From Halomonas sp. (GTDB lineage Bacteria; Pseudomonadota; Gammaproteobacteria; Pseudomonadales; Halomonadaceae), in the NCBI RefSeq assembly GCF_011050415.1, contig NZ_DRFS01000033.1:1-64000 (forward strand): 64,000 nt of DNA, in the 5' to 3' direction. The position numbers and the translations under genes are program-made. The notes under the pieces were generated by a model, which saw only the letters and a list, made by a program, of their open reading frames with translations, was not told the DNA's origin and did not search any database. This document shows positions 8,707 through 17,604 of this stretch, in pieces (the first letter of the stretch is position 1; the number at the start of each line of letters is the position of its first letter).

Positions 8707-9513
8707 ATGCGCGTTTTTTCAGCTGCCAACCGCTTTGGCGCTTTAGCCCTTAGCCTTGCCCTTTTAGCGGGCTGTGCGAGCAATAACTCCAGCGAAGAAG
8801 AGGATGATGAATTTGCTGGTGTACAAGAGCGTGAGCTCTACGAACTGGCCCGCACGGCCTTAGACAGTAACCGCTATCCAATTGCGATAGAGCGTTTAGA
8901 GGCGCTCGACACTCGCTACCCCTTTGGGGCACATGCTGAGCAGGCTCAGCTCGAACTCATTTATGCCTACTATGAAAATAGGGATTGGGAAGAAGCACGG
9001 GCAGCAGCAAGTCGCTTTATTCGCCTCCACCCAGACCACCCCCAAGTGGACTATGCCTACTACTTGCGCGGTCTTTCCGCATGGCAAGCAGGCCGTTTCA
9101 GCTTAGAGCGTTTGCGCTTGATTGATATTTCAAAGCGTGACCTGGGTGCGTCAAGGGATGCCTACAACGACTTCCGCGAGTTGATTCAGCGCTATCCGCA
9201 AAGTGAGTATGCCGCTGATTCTCAGCAGCGTATTGTCTATCTACGTGAACTGCTGGCTCGCCATGAACTTCACGTCGCTGACTACTACTTGCGCCGTGGC
9301 GCTTATTTAGCCGCGGTTGAGCGCGGCCGCTGGGTGATTGAAAATTACCCTGAGTCCAATGCCACCCGTGATGCATTGGCAACCATGGTTGAAGGCTACC
9401 AGGGCCTTGGCATGGATGACCGAGTGAGCGAAGTGCTTGCCGTATTACGCGAAAATGCCCCGGATCATGAACAGTTGCAAGGCAACCGTTTTGTTCCCAA
9501 GCACGCAAGGTAA
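8707..9513 (+). CDS. bamD: Outer membrane assembly lipoprotein BamD
   Basis: Lipoprotein of the BAM complex that inserts beta-barrel proteins in the outer membrane. The signal peptide ends in lipobox LLAGC, so the Cys would be lipidated, followed by an acidic linker with EEEDDE. The rest consists of TPR-like repeats with the BamD hallmarks RTALDSNRYPIAIERLEALD, RYPFGAHAEQAQLELIYAYY and HPDHPQVDYAYYLRGL. Three ATGs stand in a row (8701, 8704, 8707); CGAGG directly before 8701 is best spaced for the third, which I chose. A TTG further upstream is unlikely. It is followed by a terminator and divergent from rluD. Confidence 0.96.
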   Translation: MRVFSAANRFGALALSLALLAGCASNNSSEEEDDEFAGVQERELYELARTALDSNRYPIAIERLEALDTRYPFGAHAEQAQLELIYAYYENRDWEEARAAASRFIRLHPDHPQVDYAYYLRGLSAWQAGRFSLERLRLIDISKRDLGASRDAYNDFRELIQRYPQSEYAADSQQRIVYLRELLARHELHVADYYLRRGAYLAAVERGRWVIENYPESNATRDALATMVEGYQGLGMDDRVSEVLAVLRENAPDHEQLQGNRFVPKHAR

Positions 9514-9606
9514 AACGGCTCAATTTCTGGTTGTCTTGGCTCAGGTACACCTATTCTATCTAAACAAGTGTCTATGAAAGCCTGCGACTAAAAACTTGTA
9601 CAAAAA

Positions 9607-9629
9607 CCACGCTTTGGCGTGGTTTTTTT
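9607..9629 (+). terminator. Rho-independent terminator after bamD
   Basis: CCACGC-TTTG-GCGTGG forms a 6-bp stem followed by seven T residues, about 95 bases past the bamD stop. The remainder of 9,514-9,792 is AT-rich and presumably holds the promoter of the next gene, though no clear -35/-10 pair could be assigned. Confidence 0.88.
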
Positions 9630-9792
9630 ATGGAGAAAAAATCACCGCCCCTATAAACATGATTTATATGAGCAAATATAATGACAGAACTCATACAAAT
9701 TAAAAATAAAACCTATACATTATCTGTACAAGCACTGTATAGTATTTTCATCATACATAATAAAGCGTCTGCACGGCGCCTAGGGAATTTCA

Positions 9793-11478
9793 ATGCTGCT
9801 GTCCATATCCGGCACCAAGATCAGCACCCGACTAATCGCAGGTTTTTCTGCGCTTTTGGGACTGTTGATTCTGTTAACTGCTGTAGGCATTTATCAAGTC
9901 AATCAAATCGACCGTGATCTAACCACAATTAACGATGTTAACGGCACCAAGCAGCGTTTTGCTGTGGATTGGCGGGGCAGTGTTCATGATCGTGCCATTG
10001 TGCTCCGAGATATCGTTATCACCGCAGGTAACGGCAATCTCGCGTCACTAGAGAGCGAAATGGTTCGCTTAAGCGATGCCTATAGTATGGCCGCAACTGG
10101 CATGCAGCAGGTCACTAACGAACATGCTAGCACCGCACAAGAACAGGCCATTATCAACAGCATCAATGAGCAAGGCGTCATTACCCAGGGACTAACCGAA
10201 CAGGTGATCGCTGCCCGCCACGCTGATGAATATGACACTGCGCAAAGGCTACTATTAGAGCAAGCAGGCCCAGCTTATACCGAATGGCTAAACCGCATTA
10301 ATCAGTTTATCGACCTGCAGCAGGAACTAAATAACGCCACTACTGCTTCAGCGCGTGATACTGCCTCAGGCTTTCAGATGCAGATGCTTGGTTTAACGCT
10401 ATTTGCGCTATTGGTGGGTGGTTTAATCGCAGTGTTTTTATCCCGCCAACTGCTGCGTGAATTGGGCGCGGAACCCCATCAAGTAAAAGCGTTTGCTGAA
10501 GCAATTGGCCGTGGCGAATTAACCAGCCAAGTGAGCCTCAAGAGAGGCGATACCCGCAGTATTATGGCGTCTCAGGTGGCCATGGCCCATCAACTGCAAG
10601 CTATTGTGACTCAGGTTCGCGCTTCTGCAGAGGCGGTGGCCAGTAATAGCGAGCAAATCGCACAAGGCAACAATGACCTCTCCTCACGTACAGAGCAGCA
10701 AGCGAGTGCGCTAGCAGAAACAGCCTCAGCCATGGAGCAGCTCAACAGCACCGTCAAACTTAATGCCGACAATTCAGAGCAAGCCAGCAAAGAAGCCTCA
10801 AGCGCTTCTGGCATGGCAACTCGCGGAGGTAAAGCAGTTCAACAGGTTGTTGAAACAATGAACGACCTTAATAAAAGCTCACAGGAAATTGCTGGCATTA
10901 TCTCAACCATCGATGCCATCGCTTTCCAAACCAATATTTTGGCGCTAAATGCCTCTGTTGAAGCCGCTCGCGCAGGCGAACATGGTCGCGGCTTTGCAGT
11001 GGTTGCAGAAGAAGTACGTAGGCTTGCCCAACGCAGCGCCGATGCCGCGCGGGAAATTAACAACCTGATTTCTAGCAATTTGGAACGGGTTAACCATGGT
11101 AATGAGCGCGCTGAAGAAGCCAGTAAATCTACCGACGAAATTGTAGCGGCCATTGAACGCGTCAGCAGCATTATGAAAGAAATTAGCCATGCTAGCGCTG
11201 AGCAAAGCGCCGGTGTGCAGGAAGTTGGCCAAGCGGTGACCGAGATGGATCAAGTCACTCAACAGAATGCCGCGCTAGTTCAAGAGAGTGCCAAGTCGTC
11301 ATCCAGCTTACGCCAAAATGCCCACTCTTTACTGCACGCAATGCAAGTCTTCAAACTGCCCAACGCCCAACACACAACCTCTGCTTTGTCAGCGCCAGCA
11401 AGCGCTTACAGCAACCCATCACCATCACTACCGGTCGCAAACATTAAGCGCGCGGAGCCCGAGTGGGAAAGCTTCTAA
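9793..11478 (+). CDS. Methyl-accepting chemotaxis protein
   Basis: Transmembrane chemoreceptor of the Tar/Tsr type that controls CheA. Layout of the 561 residues: TM1 (about 10-33), a periplasmic four-helix-type sensor (about 34-190) without a recognisable ligand motif, TM2 (about 196-216, FALLVGGLIAVFLS), HAMP (about 217-270), and a signalling coiled coil with the conserved tip IAFQTNILALNASVEAARAG. The protein ends EWESF, matching the xWExF pentapeptide that tethers CheR and CheB in high-abundance receptors. The start ATG follows AGGGA. The gene stands alone without che genes nearby. The ligand cannot be told from sequence. Confidence 0.93.
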   Translation: MLLSISGTKISTRLIAGFSALLGLLILLTAVGIYQVNQIDRDLTTINDVNGTKQRFAVDWRGSVHDRAIVLRDIVITAGNGNLASLESEMVRLSDAYSMAATGMQQVTNEHASTAQEQAIINSINEQGVITQGLTEQVIAARHADEYDTAQRLLLEQAGPAYTEWLNRINQFIDLQQELNNATTASARDTASGFQMQMLGLTLFALLVGGLIAVFLSRQLLRELGAEPHQVKAFAEAIGRGELTSQVSLKRGDTRSIMASQVAMAHQLQAIVTQVRASAEAVASNSEQIAQGNNDLSSRTEQQASALAETASAMEQLNSTVKLNADNSEQASKEASSASGMATRGGKAVQQVVETMNDLNKSSQEIAGIISTIDAIAFQTNILALNASVEAARAGEHGRGFAVVAEEVRRLAQRSADAAREINNLISSNLERVNHGNERAEEASKSTDEIVAAIERVSSIMKEISHASAEQSAGVQEVGQAVTEMDQVTQQNAALVQESAKSSSSLRQNAHSLLHAMQVFKLPNAQHTTSALSAPASAYSNPSPSLPVANIKRAEPEWESF

Positions 11479-11515
11479 ACTTGTAACGGGTTTGGCCGTT
11501 GATTGATTTATAGAT

Positions 11516-11546
11516 AAGCACGGTGTCTATCTTAGAGACCGTGCTT
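11516..11546 (+). terminator. Hairpin after the chemoreceptor gene
   Basis: AAGCACGGT (11516-11524) pairs perfectly with ACCGTGCTT (11538-11546), with further partial pairing inside. The T-run after it is weak, so it may be a poor terminator or a stabilising 3' hairpin. It covers an upstream GTG at 11523 that could extend the next gene, which argues for that gene starting at 11571. Confidence 0.55.
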
Positions 11547-11570
11547 TATAGATTGCCCTCGAGAATCGCT

Positions 11571-13727
11571 ATGAAACCCACCCGAAGCCTGCTGATCGTT
11601 TTCTTATTGCCTATATTAATGTTGATCCTGCCTTTACTGCTTATACTGGTACTAACGACGCAGGCGATAAAGGAGCAGTCACTACAAAACTACCAGCTGC
11701 AATCCAATGACTTGAACACTCTCGTTCAAATGGCCACCTTTGACCGTAAACTTAGTGATCTTCACCAGCGAATAACGGAGGTACTAAACCGCGCGGCTGT
11801 GACCAACTTGAGCGCGATGCAGCGCTACACTGAATACAACTTGATCAATCAAGAGCTCAACAAAGTTGGCCAGAGTATTGATGACCTCACTACATCACCG
11901 CTTATTTTAGATCTTACCCCAGAAAATGCCCTGACGTTACAGCGTGCGTTTCATCAGTATCAGCTTTTTATTAACATGGCCAATGGAATGGCCACGCTTA
12001 ACCAGAGCGATCCAGGTTTTTTCCTGCAGGAAGCCCATAACCATTTCAGCACCTTCACACTATTTTCACAGCAGATTTTTGAAGCGCTAACACAGCGGGC
12101 TAGCGACCGTCATAGAGACTCTTATAAAGCCTTAATAGACTTGGGAGTATCTACGCTTTGGATCGGCGTTGGCATCTTAGCACTGCTGATCAGTACTGCG
12201 ATCTTAGTGGCTTGTGGTATCAATAAGCGTTTAATGACGGTGGGCGACGCCATTTTGGCGCTCTCCAATAGCCATAAAAAACTACCGGACTTTAAAGCGA
12301 TTAAAAAGATGAGTCAGCGACGTAGCGGCTCTTTAAAGCGTGTTGCAAAAGCACTGATGACGTTTCGTGATGCTGAACTTCAGCGCCGAGAGGCCGAACA
12401 TAAGATTCACAGGCTCGCCTATTATGACTCGCTTACGGAGCTCCCCAACTGGCAATTGATGAAACAACATTTAGAGCGTTCGCTGAAAACCAGCCAGCAA
12501 ACCAGCGTCTATGGCGCGCTTATTTATATCGACGTTGATGACTTTAAGCGAATCAATGACAGTGATGGTCATAGCGCAGGCGATGCAATTCTAAAGTGTG
12601 TCGCCGAGCGCTTAAGCAACCTTCATCATGAAGGCTGTACGGTTGGCCGCATAAGCGGCGATGAGTTTGGCATCATTATCGAAGGACTGGCCAGTGACCA
12701 GCTTGAAGCAGCAGCAAAAGCTGAGTTATTTGCCGAGCAGGTGTGCCATTTACTGACACAACCTTATTATCTCAACAGTAATTACCATTTCCTTAATATT
12801 AGCCAAGGACTGGTTCTATTTAGCTGCCCAGAGAAAAGTGTTGAAGACCTTTTCCAATATGCGAACGCGGCGGTTCATATAGCCAAAAAAACTGAGCGGA
12901 ACGCCATTAGTTTTTACGACCCTGCCGTTCAAGCAGAACTTGAAGCTCGCACGGAGCTCGAACGCGACCTGAGGCTTGCTATTGAGCAACAAGAGTTTCT
13001 GTTGGTCTATCAACTCCAGGTTAACAATCAAGGCCACCCAATTGGCGCTGAAGCGCTCATTCGCTGGGAACATCCAACTCGCGGATGTATTTCTCCCGGC
13101 GTATTCATTCCCCTTGCTGAAGAGACCGGCTTAATTGTGCCGATTGGCAGTTGGGTACTTCGTGCAGCCTGCGAACAGTTGGTGGCTTGGCAAGCATTTG
13201 ATCATACAAAAGAGCTGGTGCTTGCTGTGAACGTCAGCGCCAAACAGTTTCAGCAGCCCAATTTTGTGCAAGAGGTTTCTCATGCTTTAGACGTTAGCGG
13301 AGCCTCACCCCATCGGCTTAAGCTGGAACTCACTGAGAGCACAGTACTTGGTAAAGTAGAAGAAACCATTGAACGCATGCATCAGCTCAAAGCACTGGGC
13401 ATAAGCTTTGCCATGGATGATTTTGGTACAGGCTATTCATCGTTACAGTACTTAAAACGCCTACCACTGGACCAAATAAAAATTGATCAGTCGTTCGTAC
13501 GTGACCTTCATCAGGATACGGACGATATGGCGATTGTGCAGACCATCATTGCCATGGGTCGGGCGTTAGGGCTAAGCGTCATCGCCGAAGGAGTAGAAAC
13601 ACTGGAGCACTGGCGCTACTTAAACGAGCACCAGTGCCATGCCTACCAAGGCTACTACTTTTGCAAGCCCGTCAGCGCTGAAGAGATGGCAACGTTATGT
13701 CTTGCCCCTCCTCCCGAGATGGCTTAG
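11571..13727 (+). CDS. Membrane GGDEF/EAL cyclic-di-GMP protein
   Basis: Probable cyclic-di-GMP phosphodiesterase, 718 residues from the chosen ATG. TM1 is at about 6-30 and TM2 at about 190-215, with a periplasmic loop of about 150 residues between. The GGDEF domain (about 280-440) has the degenerate signature SGDEF with the preceding GRI, so it may be weakly active or only regulatory. The EAL domain (about 455-705) keeps its key motifs: EALIRW, NVSAKQF, the ELTES glutamate, DDFGTGYSS and the catalytic KIDQSFV lysine. This points to phosphodiesterase activity. It follows the chemoreceptor in the same direction, so a shared motility or attachment role is possible. The ribosome site is weak. 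Confidence 0.88.
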   Translation: MKPTRSLLIVFLLPILMLILPLLLILVLTTQAIKEQSLQNYQLQSNDLNTLVQMATFDRKLSDLHQRITEVLNRAAVTNLSAMQRYTEYNLINQELNKVGQSIDDLTTSPLILDLTPENALTLQRAFHQYQLFINMANGMATLNQSDPGFFLQEAHNHFSTFTLFSQQIFEALTQRASDRHRDSYKALIDLGVSTLWIGVGILALLISTAILVACGINKRLMTVGDAILALSNSHKKLPDFKAIKKMSQRRSGSLKRVAKALMTFRDAELQRREAEHKIHRLAYYDSLTELPNWQLMKQHLERSLKTSQQTSVYGALIYIDVDDFKRINDSDGHSAGDAILKCVAERLSNLHHEGCTVGRISGDEFGIIIEGLASDQLEAAAKAELFAEQVCHLLTQPYYLNSNYHFLNISQGLVLFSCPEKSVEDLFQYANAAVHIAKKTERNAISFYDPAVQAELEARTELERDLRLAIEQQEFLLVYQLQVNNQGHPIGAEALIRWEHPTRGCISPGVFIPLAEETGLIVPIGSWVLRAACEQLVAWQAFDHTKELVLAVNVSAKQFQQPNFVQEVSHALDVSGASPHRLKLELTESTVLGKVEETIERMHQLKALGISFAMDDFGTGYSSLQYLKRLPLDQIKIDQSFVRDLHQDTDDMAIVQTIIAMGRALGLSVIAEGVETLEHWRYLNEHQCHAYQGYYFCKPVSAEEMATLCLAPPPEMA

Positions 13728-13743
13728 CGCTGCTTCACCCGGC

Positions 13744-15378
13744 TTATTCGCCAGGCTGCCAGCCATTCACAATTGGATAGCGGCGGTCCCGGCCAAAGCC
13801 ACGGGGAGTAACGCGCACGCCAATCGGTGCTTGACGGCGCTTATACTCACAGCGGTCAACAAGCTTAACCACTTTATAAACATCTTCATGGTCAAAACCA
13901 GCGGCGATGATCGCTTCAGCGCTCATGTCACCTTCGATATAACTTAAGAGGATAGCATCGAGGACATCGTAATCGGGCAAAGAGTCGCTATCCTGCTGAT
14001 CCGGCGCAAGCTCCGCGCTGGGTGGGCGCTCAATTACCCGCTCAGGAATGGCAGGTGATTGGGTATTGCGCCAGCGGGCCAAGCGATATACCCAGGTTTT
14101 ATACACGTCTTTAATCGCATTATAGCCACCTACCATATCGCCATACAGCGTAGCGTACCCCACCGCCATTTCGCTTTTGTTACCGGTGGTGAGCACCATT
14201 AAGCCTTTCTTATTGGAGATCGCCATTAGCAATACGCCGCGACAACGCGATTGCAGGTTCTCTTCAGTAGTGTCGCGCTCGGTGCCGGCAAAGCTCTCCG
14301 CCAGCGTCCCCATAAACGCCTCGACCATGGGTTCAATCGGCATAATTTCGTAGTGTACGCCCAACATCTTGGCCTGCTCAGCGGCATCTTGCTTAGAGAT
14401 ATCTGCGGTGTAGTGGTAAGGCATCATCACCGCCTGCACCCGCTGCGGGCCGAGTGCGTCAACGGCAATCGCTAGGGAAAGCGCCGAATCAATACCGCCT
14501 GAAAGTCCCAATACTACTCCGTCGAAACCACTCTTGTTGACGTAGTCGCGAAGCCCGGTAACCAGGGCACAGTAAAGACTCTCTTCCGGGGCTACCTCAG
14601 GGTCAATCTCGCCGGGCTGCGGTTCCCAAATTGTGGCGCTGGTTTGCAAAAACTGGATGGGCATCAGGCCTGCCTGCCAGTACGGCGCCAGCACCTGCAC
14701 TTGTCCACTGGCATTAACGCAGCACGAGCCACCATCAAATACCAACTCGTCTTGGCCTCCGATGGTGTTTACATAAACAATCGGACGGTTGACGTCCTGC
14801 GCGTGTAGCTCCAATAACCGCAACCGCTCAGCGGGCTTGTCTTGGTGATAGGGCGAGGCATTCAAGCTAATCAACACCTCAGCGCCTGCCTCGGTGGCCG
14901 CTCTAACCGGTGCACCATCCCAAAGGTCTTCGCAGATCAGCAGGCCCAGCTTGGCACCTTTGTGCTCATAAACCAGCGGTTCGCTGCCGGGCGTAAAGTA
15001 GCGCTGCTCGTCGAATACCTGATAATTAGGCAACGCTTGCTTAGCGTACTCAGCCTCCCATTGACCGTTGTAAAGTAGGCCAGCGAGGTTGTAGCAGCGC
15101 CCTTCGCGCACACCGGGATAACCAATGATCACCAGCACATCCCGGGCGATTTTCGATGCCATCAGGGCGCGCGCTTCGCGCAGGCGGGTTTCCATGGAGG
15201 GGCGCAGCAGTAAATCTTCTGGCGGATAGCCCGATAAAAAAAGCTCAGGAAAGACAACAATATCCGCCCCATGCTCAATCCGCGCTTCGCGCACGGCCTC
15301 AATGGCGCGTGCGGCATTACCGGGAATATCCCCGACCAAAGGATCGAGTTGGGCCATTACCAGCGTTAAGTCTTGCAT
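13744..15378 (-). CDS. nadE: Glutamine-dependent NAD+ synthetase
   Basis: Last step of NAD synthesis: amidates deamido-NAD using ammonia cut from glutamine by its own N-terminal domain. The nitrilase-like amidase half (about 1-260) shows the triad regions: Glu in FPELFLSGYPPEDLL, Lys, and Cys in GLLICEDLWD. The synthetase half begins near 275 with the ATP-pyrophosphatase P-loop GLSGGIDSALSLAIA and continues with TTGNKSEMAVGYATLYGD. The 544-residue length fits the two-domain family. I start at the ATG at 15378 rather than at a TTG three codons earlier. It converges on the GGDEF/EAL gene with a 16-base gap and no visible terminator. Confidence 0.95.
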   Translation of the reverse strand: MQDLTLVMAQLDPLVGDIPGNAARAIEAVREARIEHGADIVVFPELFLSGYPPEDLLLRPSMETRLREARALMASKIARDVLVIIGYPGVREGRCYNLAGLLYNGQWEAEYAKQALPNYQVFDEQRYFTPGSEPLVYEHKGAKLGLLICEDLWDGAPVRAATEAGAEVLISLNASPYHQDKPAERLRLLELHAQDVNRPIVYVNTIGGQDELVFDGGSCCVNASGQVQVLAPYWQAGLMPIQFLQTSATIWEPQPGEIDPEVAPEESLYCALVTGLRDYVNKSGFDGVVLGLSGGIDSALSLAIAVDALGPQRVQAVMMPYHYTADISKQDAAEQAKMLGVHYEIMPIEPMVEAFMGTLAESFAGTERDTTEENLQSRCRGVLLMAISNKKGLMVLTTGNKSEMAVGYATLYGDMVGGYNAIKDVYKTWVYRLARWRNTQSPAIPERVIERPPSAELAPDQQDSDSLPDYDVLDAILLSYIEGDMSAEAIIAAGFDHEDVYKVVKLVDRCEYKRRQAPIGVRVTPRGFGRDRRYPIVNGWQPGE

Positions 15379-15514
15379 GGGCGTCAAAATCTCTTGAGAA
15401 TCTTTAGAATAGGGTTACACCGTCATACACGTATTGTCACGCAAGGGCCGCCAGCTAGCAAAGGTCGCATGACACTCCCAACACCTATATCCCCACTTCG
15501 GGAGACACAAAAGG

Positions 15515-15787
15515 ATGAACCTATTGATCATTCGGCTGATTATCTTCGCCGTTCTATTCTACGTCGGTTTAAAGCTTTACGGCATGTATCGCCAACGCAA
15601 GCTTGAGCATGACGAAAAAAGTAAAACGCTCAATCGCCATGAAGGTGGCAAAATGGTTCGCTGCCGCTGGTGCGAGGTGCATGTGCCTGAAGATGAAGCG
15701 TTGCGCGATCAAGAGCAGTGGTTTTGCTCCGGCGCTCACCGTGACCGCTACTTGCAAGAGCAGCAGAATAAAGATGGTACGCCTTAG
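15515..15787 (+). CDS. PP0621-like small membrane-anchored zinc-ribbon protein
   Basis: A 90-residue protein of unknown function resembling the PP0621 family. An N-terminal hydrophobic helix (about 3-22) probably anchors it in the inner membrane. The rest is a compact metal-binding module with CRWCEVHVPEDEA and WFCSGAHRDRYL, i.e. CxxC followed by C...H, consistent with a small zinc ribbon. It is divergent from nadE. The family assignment is from memory of its pattern; no function should be inferred. Confidence 0.72.
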   Translation: MNLLIIRLIIFAVLFYVGLKLYGMYRQRKLEHDEKSKTLNRHEGGKMVRCRWCEVHVPEDEALRDQEQWFCSGAHRDRYLQEQQNKDGTP

Positions 15788-15807
15788 ACTTTTTTAGGTG
15801 AGCCATT

Positions 15808-16911
15808 TTAAGAGCCCAGTAGCCGCTGCTGGGTTGGCTGGTAAGGCGTTGGGTCGATCAGCGGCTCACGCCCTAGCAATTGATCTACCAGCAAGTGGGT
15901 AGAGGCAGGCGCTAGCACCAAGCCATTGCGGTAATGCCCGGCATTGACGAACACATTGGGCCACTGCGGCAGCGCGCCAATAAAGGGTATGCCCCCCGGG
16001 GAACCGGGGCGCAGCCCGGCCCACTGGTGCGCCACTGGGCAGTGTGCCAACGCTGGCAAAATGGCTTCAGCACTCTGCTTCAAGGAGGCTAAGGCCGTTG
16101 CGTCGGTGGTCTTATCAAAGCCGGTCTCTTCCAGCGTAGAGCCTACTAACAGCAGGCCATCTGCACGCGGGATAATGTAGCGTCCGTCTTTTAACACCAC
16201 CCGCTGTAATAAGCCTTGAGGTGCCTGATAGGCAATCATCTGGCCTTTCACAGGCCTTACCGGTAGCTGCACATCAAGCTGTACCAAAAGTTGCGCGGCC
16301 CAAGCACCCCCACAAATAATGATGCGCTCTGCGTTTAGTACACCCTCAGAAGTCGTCACGCCCGCTACGTTGCCATCTTTACGAATAAAGCCGGTGACCT
16401 CGCACCGCTCACGCAGTGTCACCTGAGGCATGGCCGCCAGCCGTGCCTTCAACGCCTTAGCTAAGCGCGGATTACGCACGCTGCCAAGCGTAGGCATCCA
16501 TAGTGCGCTGTCGTCAGCCATGGCGACGCTGGGCTCTTTATGATGGACAAAGTCTGCCCCCACCCGCTCCAGTGGTTTCCCCAACTGCCGAGCCCAGAGT
16601 AGTGCTTCATCGGCGTCATCCACATTCAGGTACAGCAACCCTTTTTGGCGATACTCAGGATCAATACCGGTCTCTTCCAATAACCGCAGCGCTAAAGAGG
16701 GATAAACGCCTTCCGACCAACGGGATAGCTGTGTCACTGCAGGGGCGTAACGCCAGGGGTAAAGCGGCGAAACAATACCGCCGCCCGCCCATGAGGCTTC
16801 CTGACCGCACTGCCCACGCTCTACCAACACCACTTGCTGTCCGGCATCGGCTAACTGAAGCGCAGTCATCATACCGATCACGCCACCACCAATAATTAAG
16901 AAATCGCTCAC
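15808..16911 (-). CDS. thiO: ThiO-like glycine oxidase / FAD-dependent amine oxidoreductase
   Basis: FAD enzyme of the DadA/ThiO group. In thiamine synthesis ThiO oxidises glycine to dehydroglycine for the thiazole ring. The N-terminal Rossmann motif is GGGVIGMMTALQLADAG (about 8-24), followed by the substrate-side motif QEASWAGGGIVSPLYPWRY, typical of ThiO. The C-terminal part has HQWAGLRPGSPGGIPFIG and NAGHYRNGLVLAP, the second FAD contact region. At 367 residues it has the expected length. No other thi gene is adjacent, so thiamine versus general amino-acid oxidation cannot be settled by context. Confidence 0.85.
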   Translation of the reverse strand: MSDFLIIGGGVIGMMTALQLADAGQQVVLVERGQCGQEASWAGGGIVSPLYPWRYAPAVTQLSRWSEGVYPSLALRLLEETGIDPEYRQKGLLYLNVDDADEALLWARQLGKPLERVGADFVHHKEPSVAMADDSALWMPTLGSVRNPRLAKALKARLAAMPQVTLRERCEVTGFIRKDGNVAGVTTSEGVLNAERIIICGGAWAAQLLVQLDVQLPVRPVKGQMIAYQAPQGLLQRVVLKDGRYIIPRADGLLLVGSTLEETGFDKTTDATALASLKQSAEAILPALAHCPVAHQWAGLRPGSPGGIPFIGALPQWPNVFVNAGHYRNGLVLAPASTHLLVDQLLGREPLIDPTPYQPTQQRLLGS

Positions 16912-17046
16912 AAAAATGTCCGCTTTGGCTTACATAAAAAATAGTCACTGTCGCCTAGGGTATTGGAATAACCACCCCGTCATGGCCGCTGGCACCGGAC
17001 AGTGAGCATAGCGTGGGCGCTAACAGGGTCAAGTCAGGAGGTGCAA

Positions 17047-17583
17047 ATGCGTAGCGGTTTTAGCAACAAACACCCAGCGCTAGAAGGTGGATTCACGCTG
17101 CTTGAATTGATGATTACGCTGTTGCTGGTGGGCATCATCGCTGCTTGGGGGCTTCCCAACTTTCAAGCATTGGGAAATCGAACCGCCCAGACCAGCGAAG
17201 TCAATCGGTTACAAAGCACCTTTGCGTTAGCGCGTAATACGGCGATTAGTCAACGTAGTCAGATTACCCTTTGCCCCGCTGCTGAGAACCGTAGGGCCTG
17301 CCACGATGATTGGGGTGGTGAGCTAATGATTGTGCGAGGTGATAATACCGATGGCATTTCAGCAGATGATATTCTGCGTATTGTGCCTGCACAACCAGGT
17401 ACGCAAGTAACTTACAGCAGGGGCTGGTCACGCATCCGCTTTAGCGCATTAGGCTATACCAGCGGGTTCAACGGCAGTTTTGCAATTTGCTCAAATAGCA
17501 GTGCTGATGGAACTCAAGGTAAAAGACTGGTGCTTAGCCAACTGGGACGTTTACGCATTGATGAAGCGCCTATCGATTGCTAG
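17047..17583 (+). CDS. Type IV pilin-like GspH/FimT family protein
   Basis: Minor pseudopilin-type protein of 178 residues. A 15-residue leader is followed by the prepilin peptidase site GG^FTLLELMITLLLVGII, with the +5 Glu in place, then a GspH-type globular domain (about 40-178) with two Cys pairs. The ATG at 17047 follows an AGGAGG six bases upstream; a longer GTG start at 17002 lacks this. It stands away from other pilus genes in this part of the window, although a PilX-like gene lies at the far right edge. Probably part of a type IV pilus minor pilin set. Confidence 0.85.
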   Translation: MRSGFSNKHPALEGGFTLLELMITLLLVGIIAAWGLPNFQALGNRTAQTSEVNRLQSTFALARNTAISQRSQITLCPAAENRRACHDDWGGELMIVRGDNTDGISADDILRIVPAQPGTQVTYSRGWSRIRFSALGYTSGFNGSFAICSNSSADGTQGKRLVLSQLGRLRIDEAPIDC

Positions 17584-17592
17584 GCGCTTCAT
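17561..17592. terminator. Inverted repeat between pseudopilin and trxB
   Basis: ATGAAGCGCC (17561-17570) pairs perfectly with GGCGCTTCAT (17583-17592) around a 12-base loop. It overlaps the last codons and stop of the pseudopilin gene and lies just past the stop of convergent trxB. There is no T-run, so it may work as a bidirectional 3' stabiliser rather than a strong terminator. Confidence 0.5.
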
Positions 17593-17604
17593 GCTAGCCA
17601 GTAT

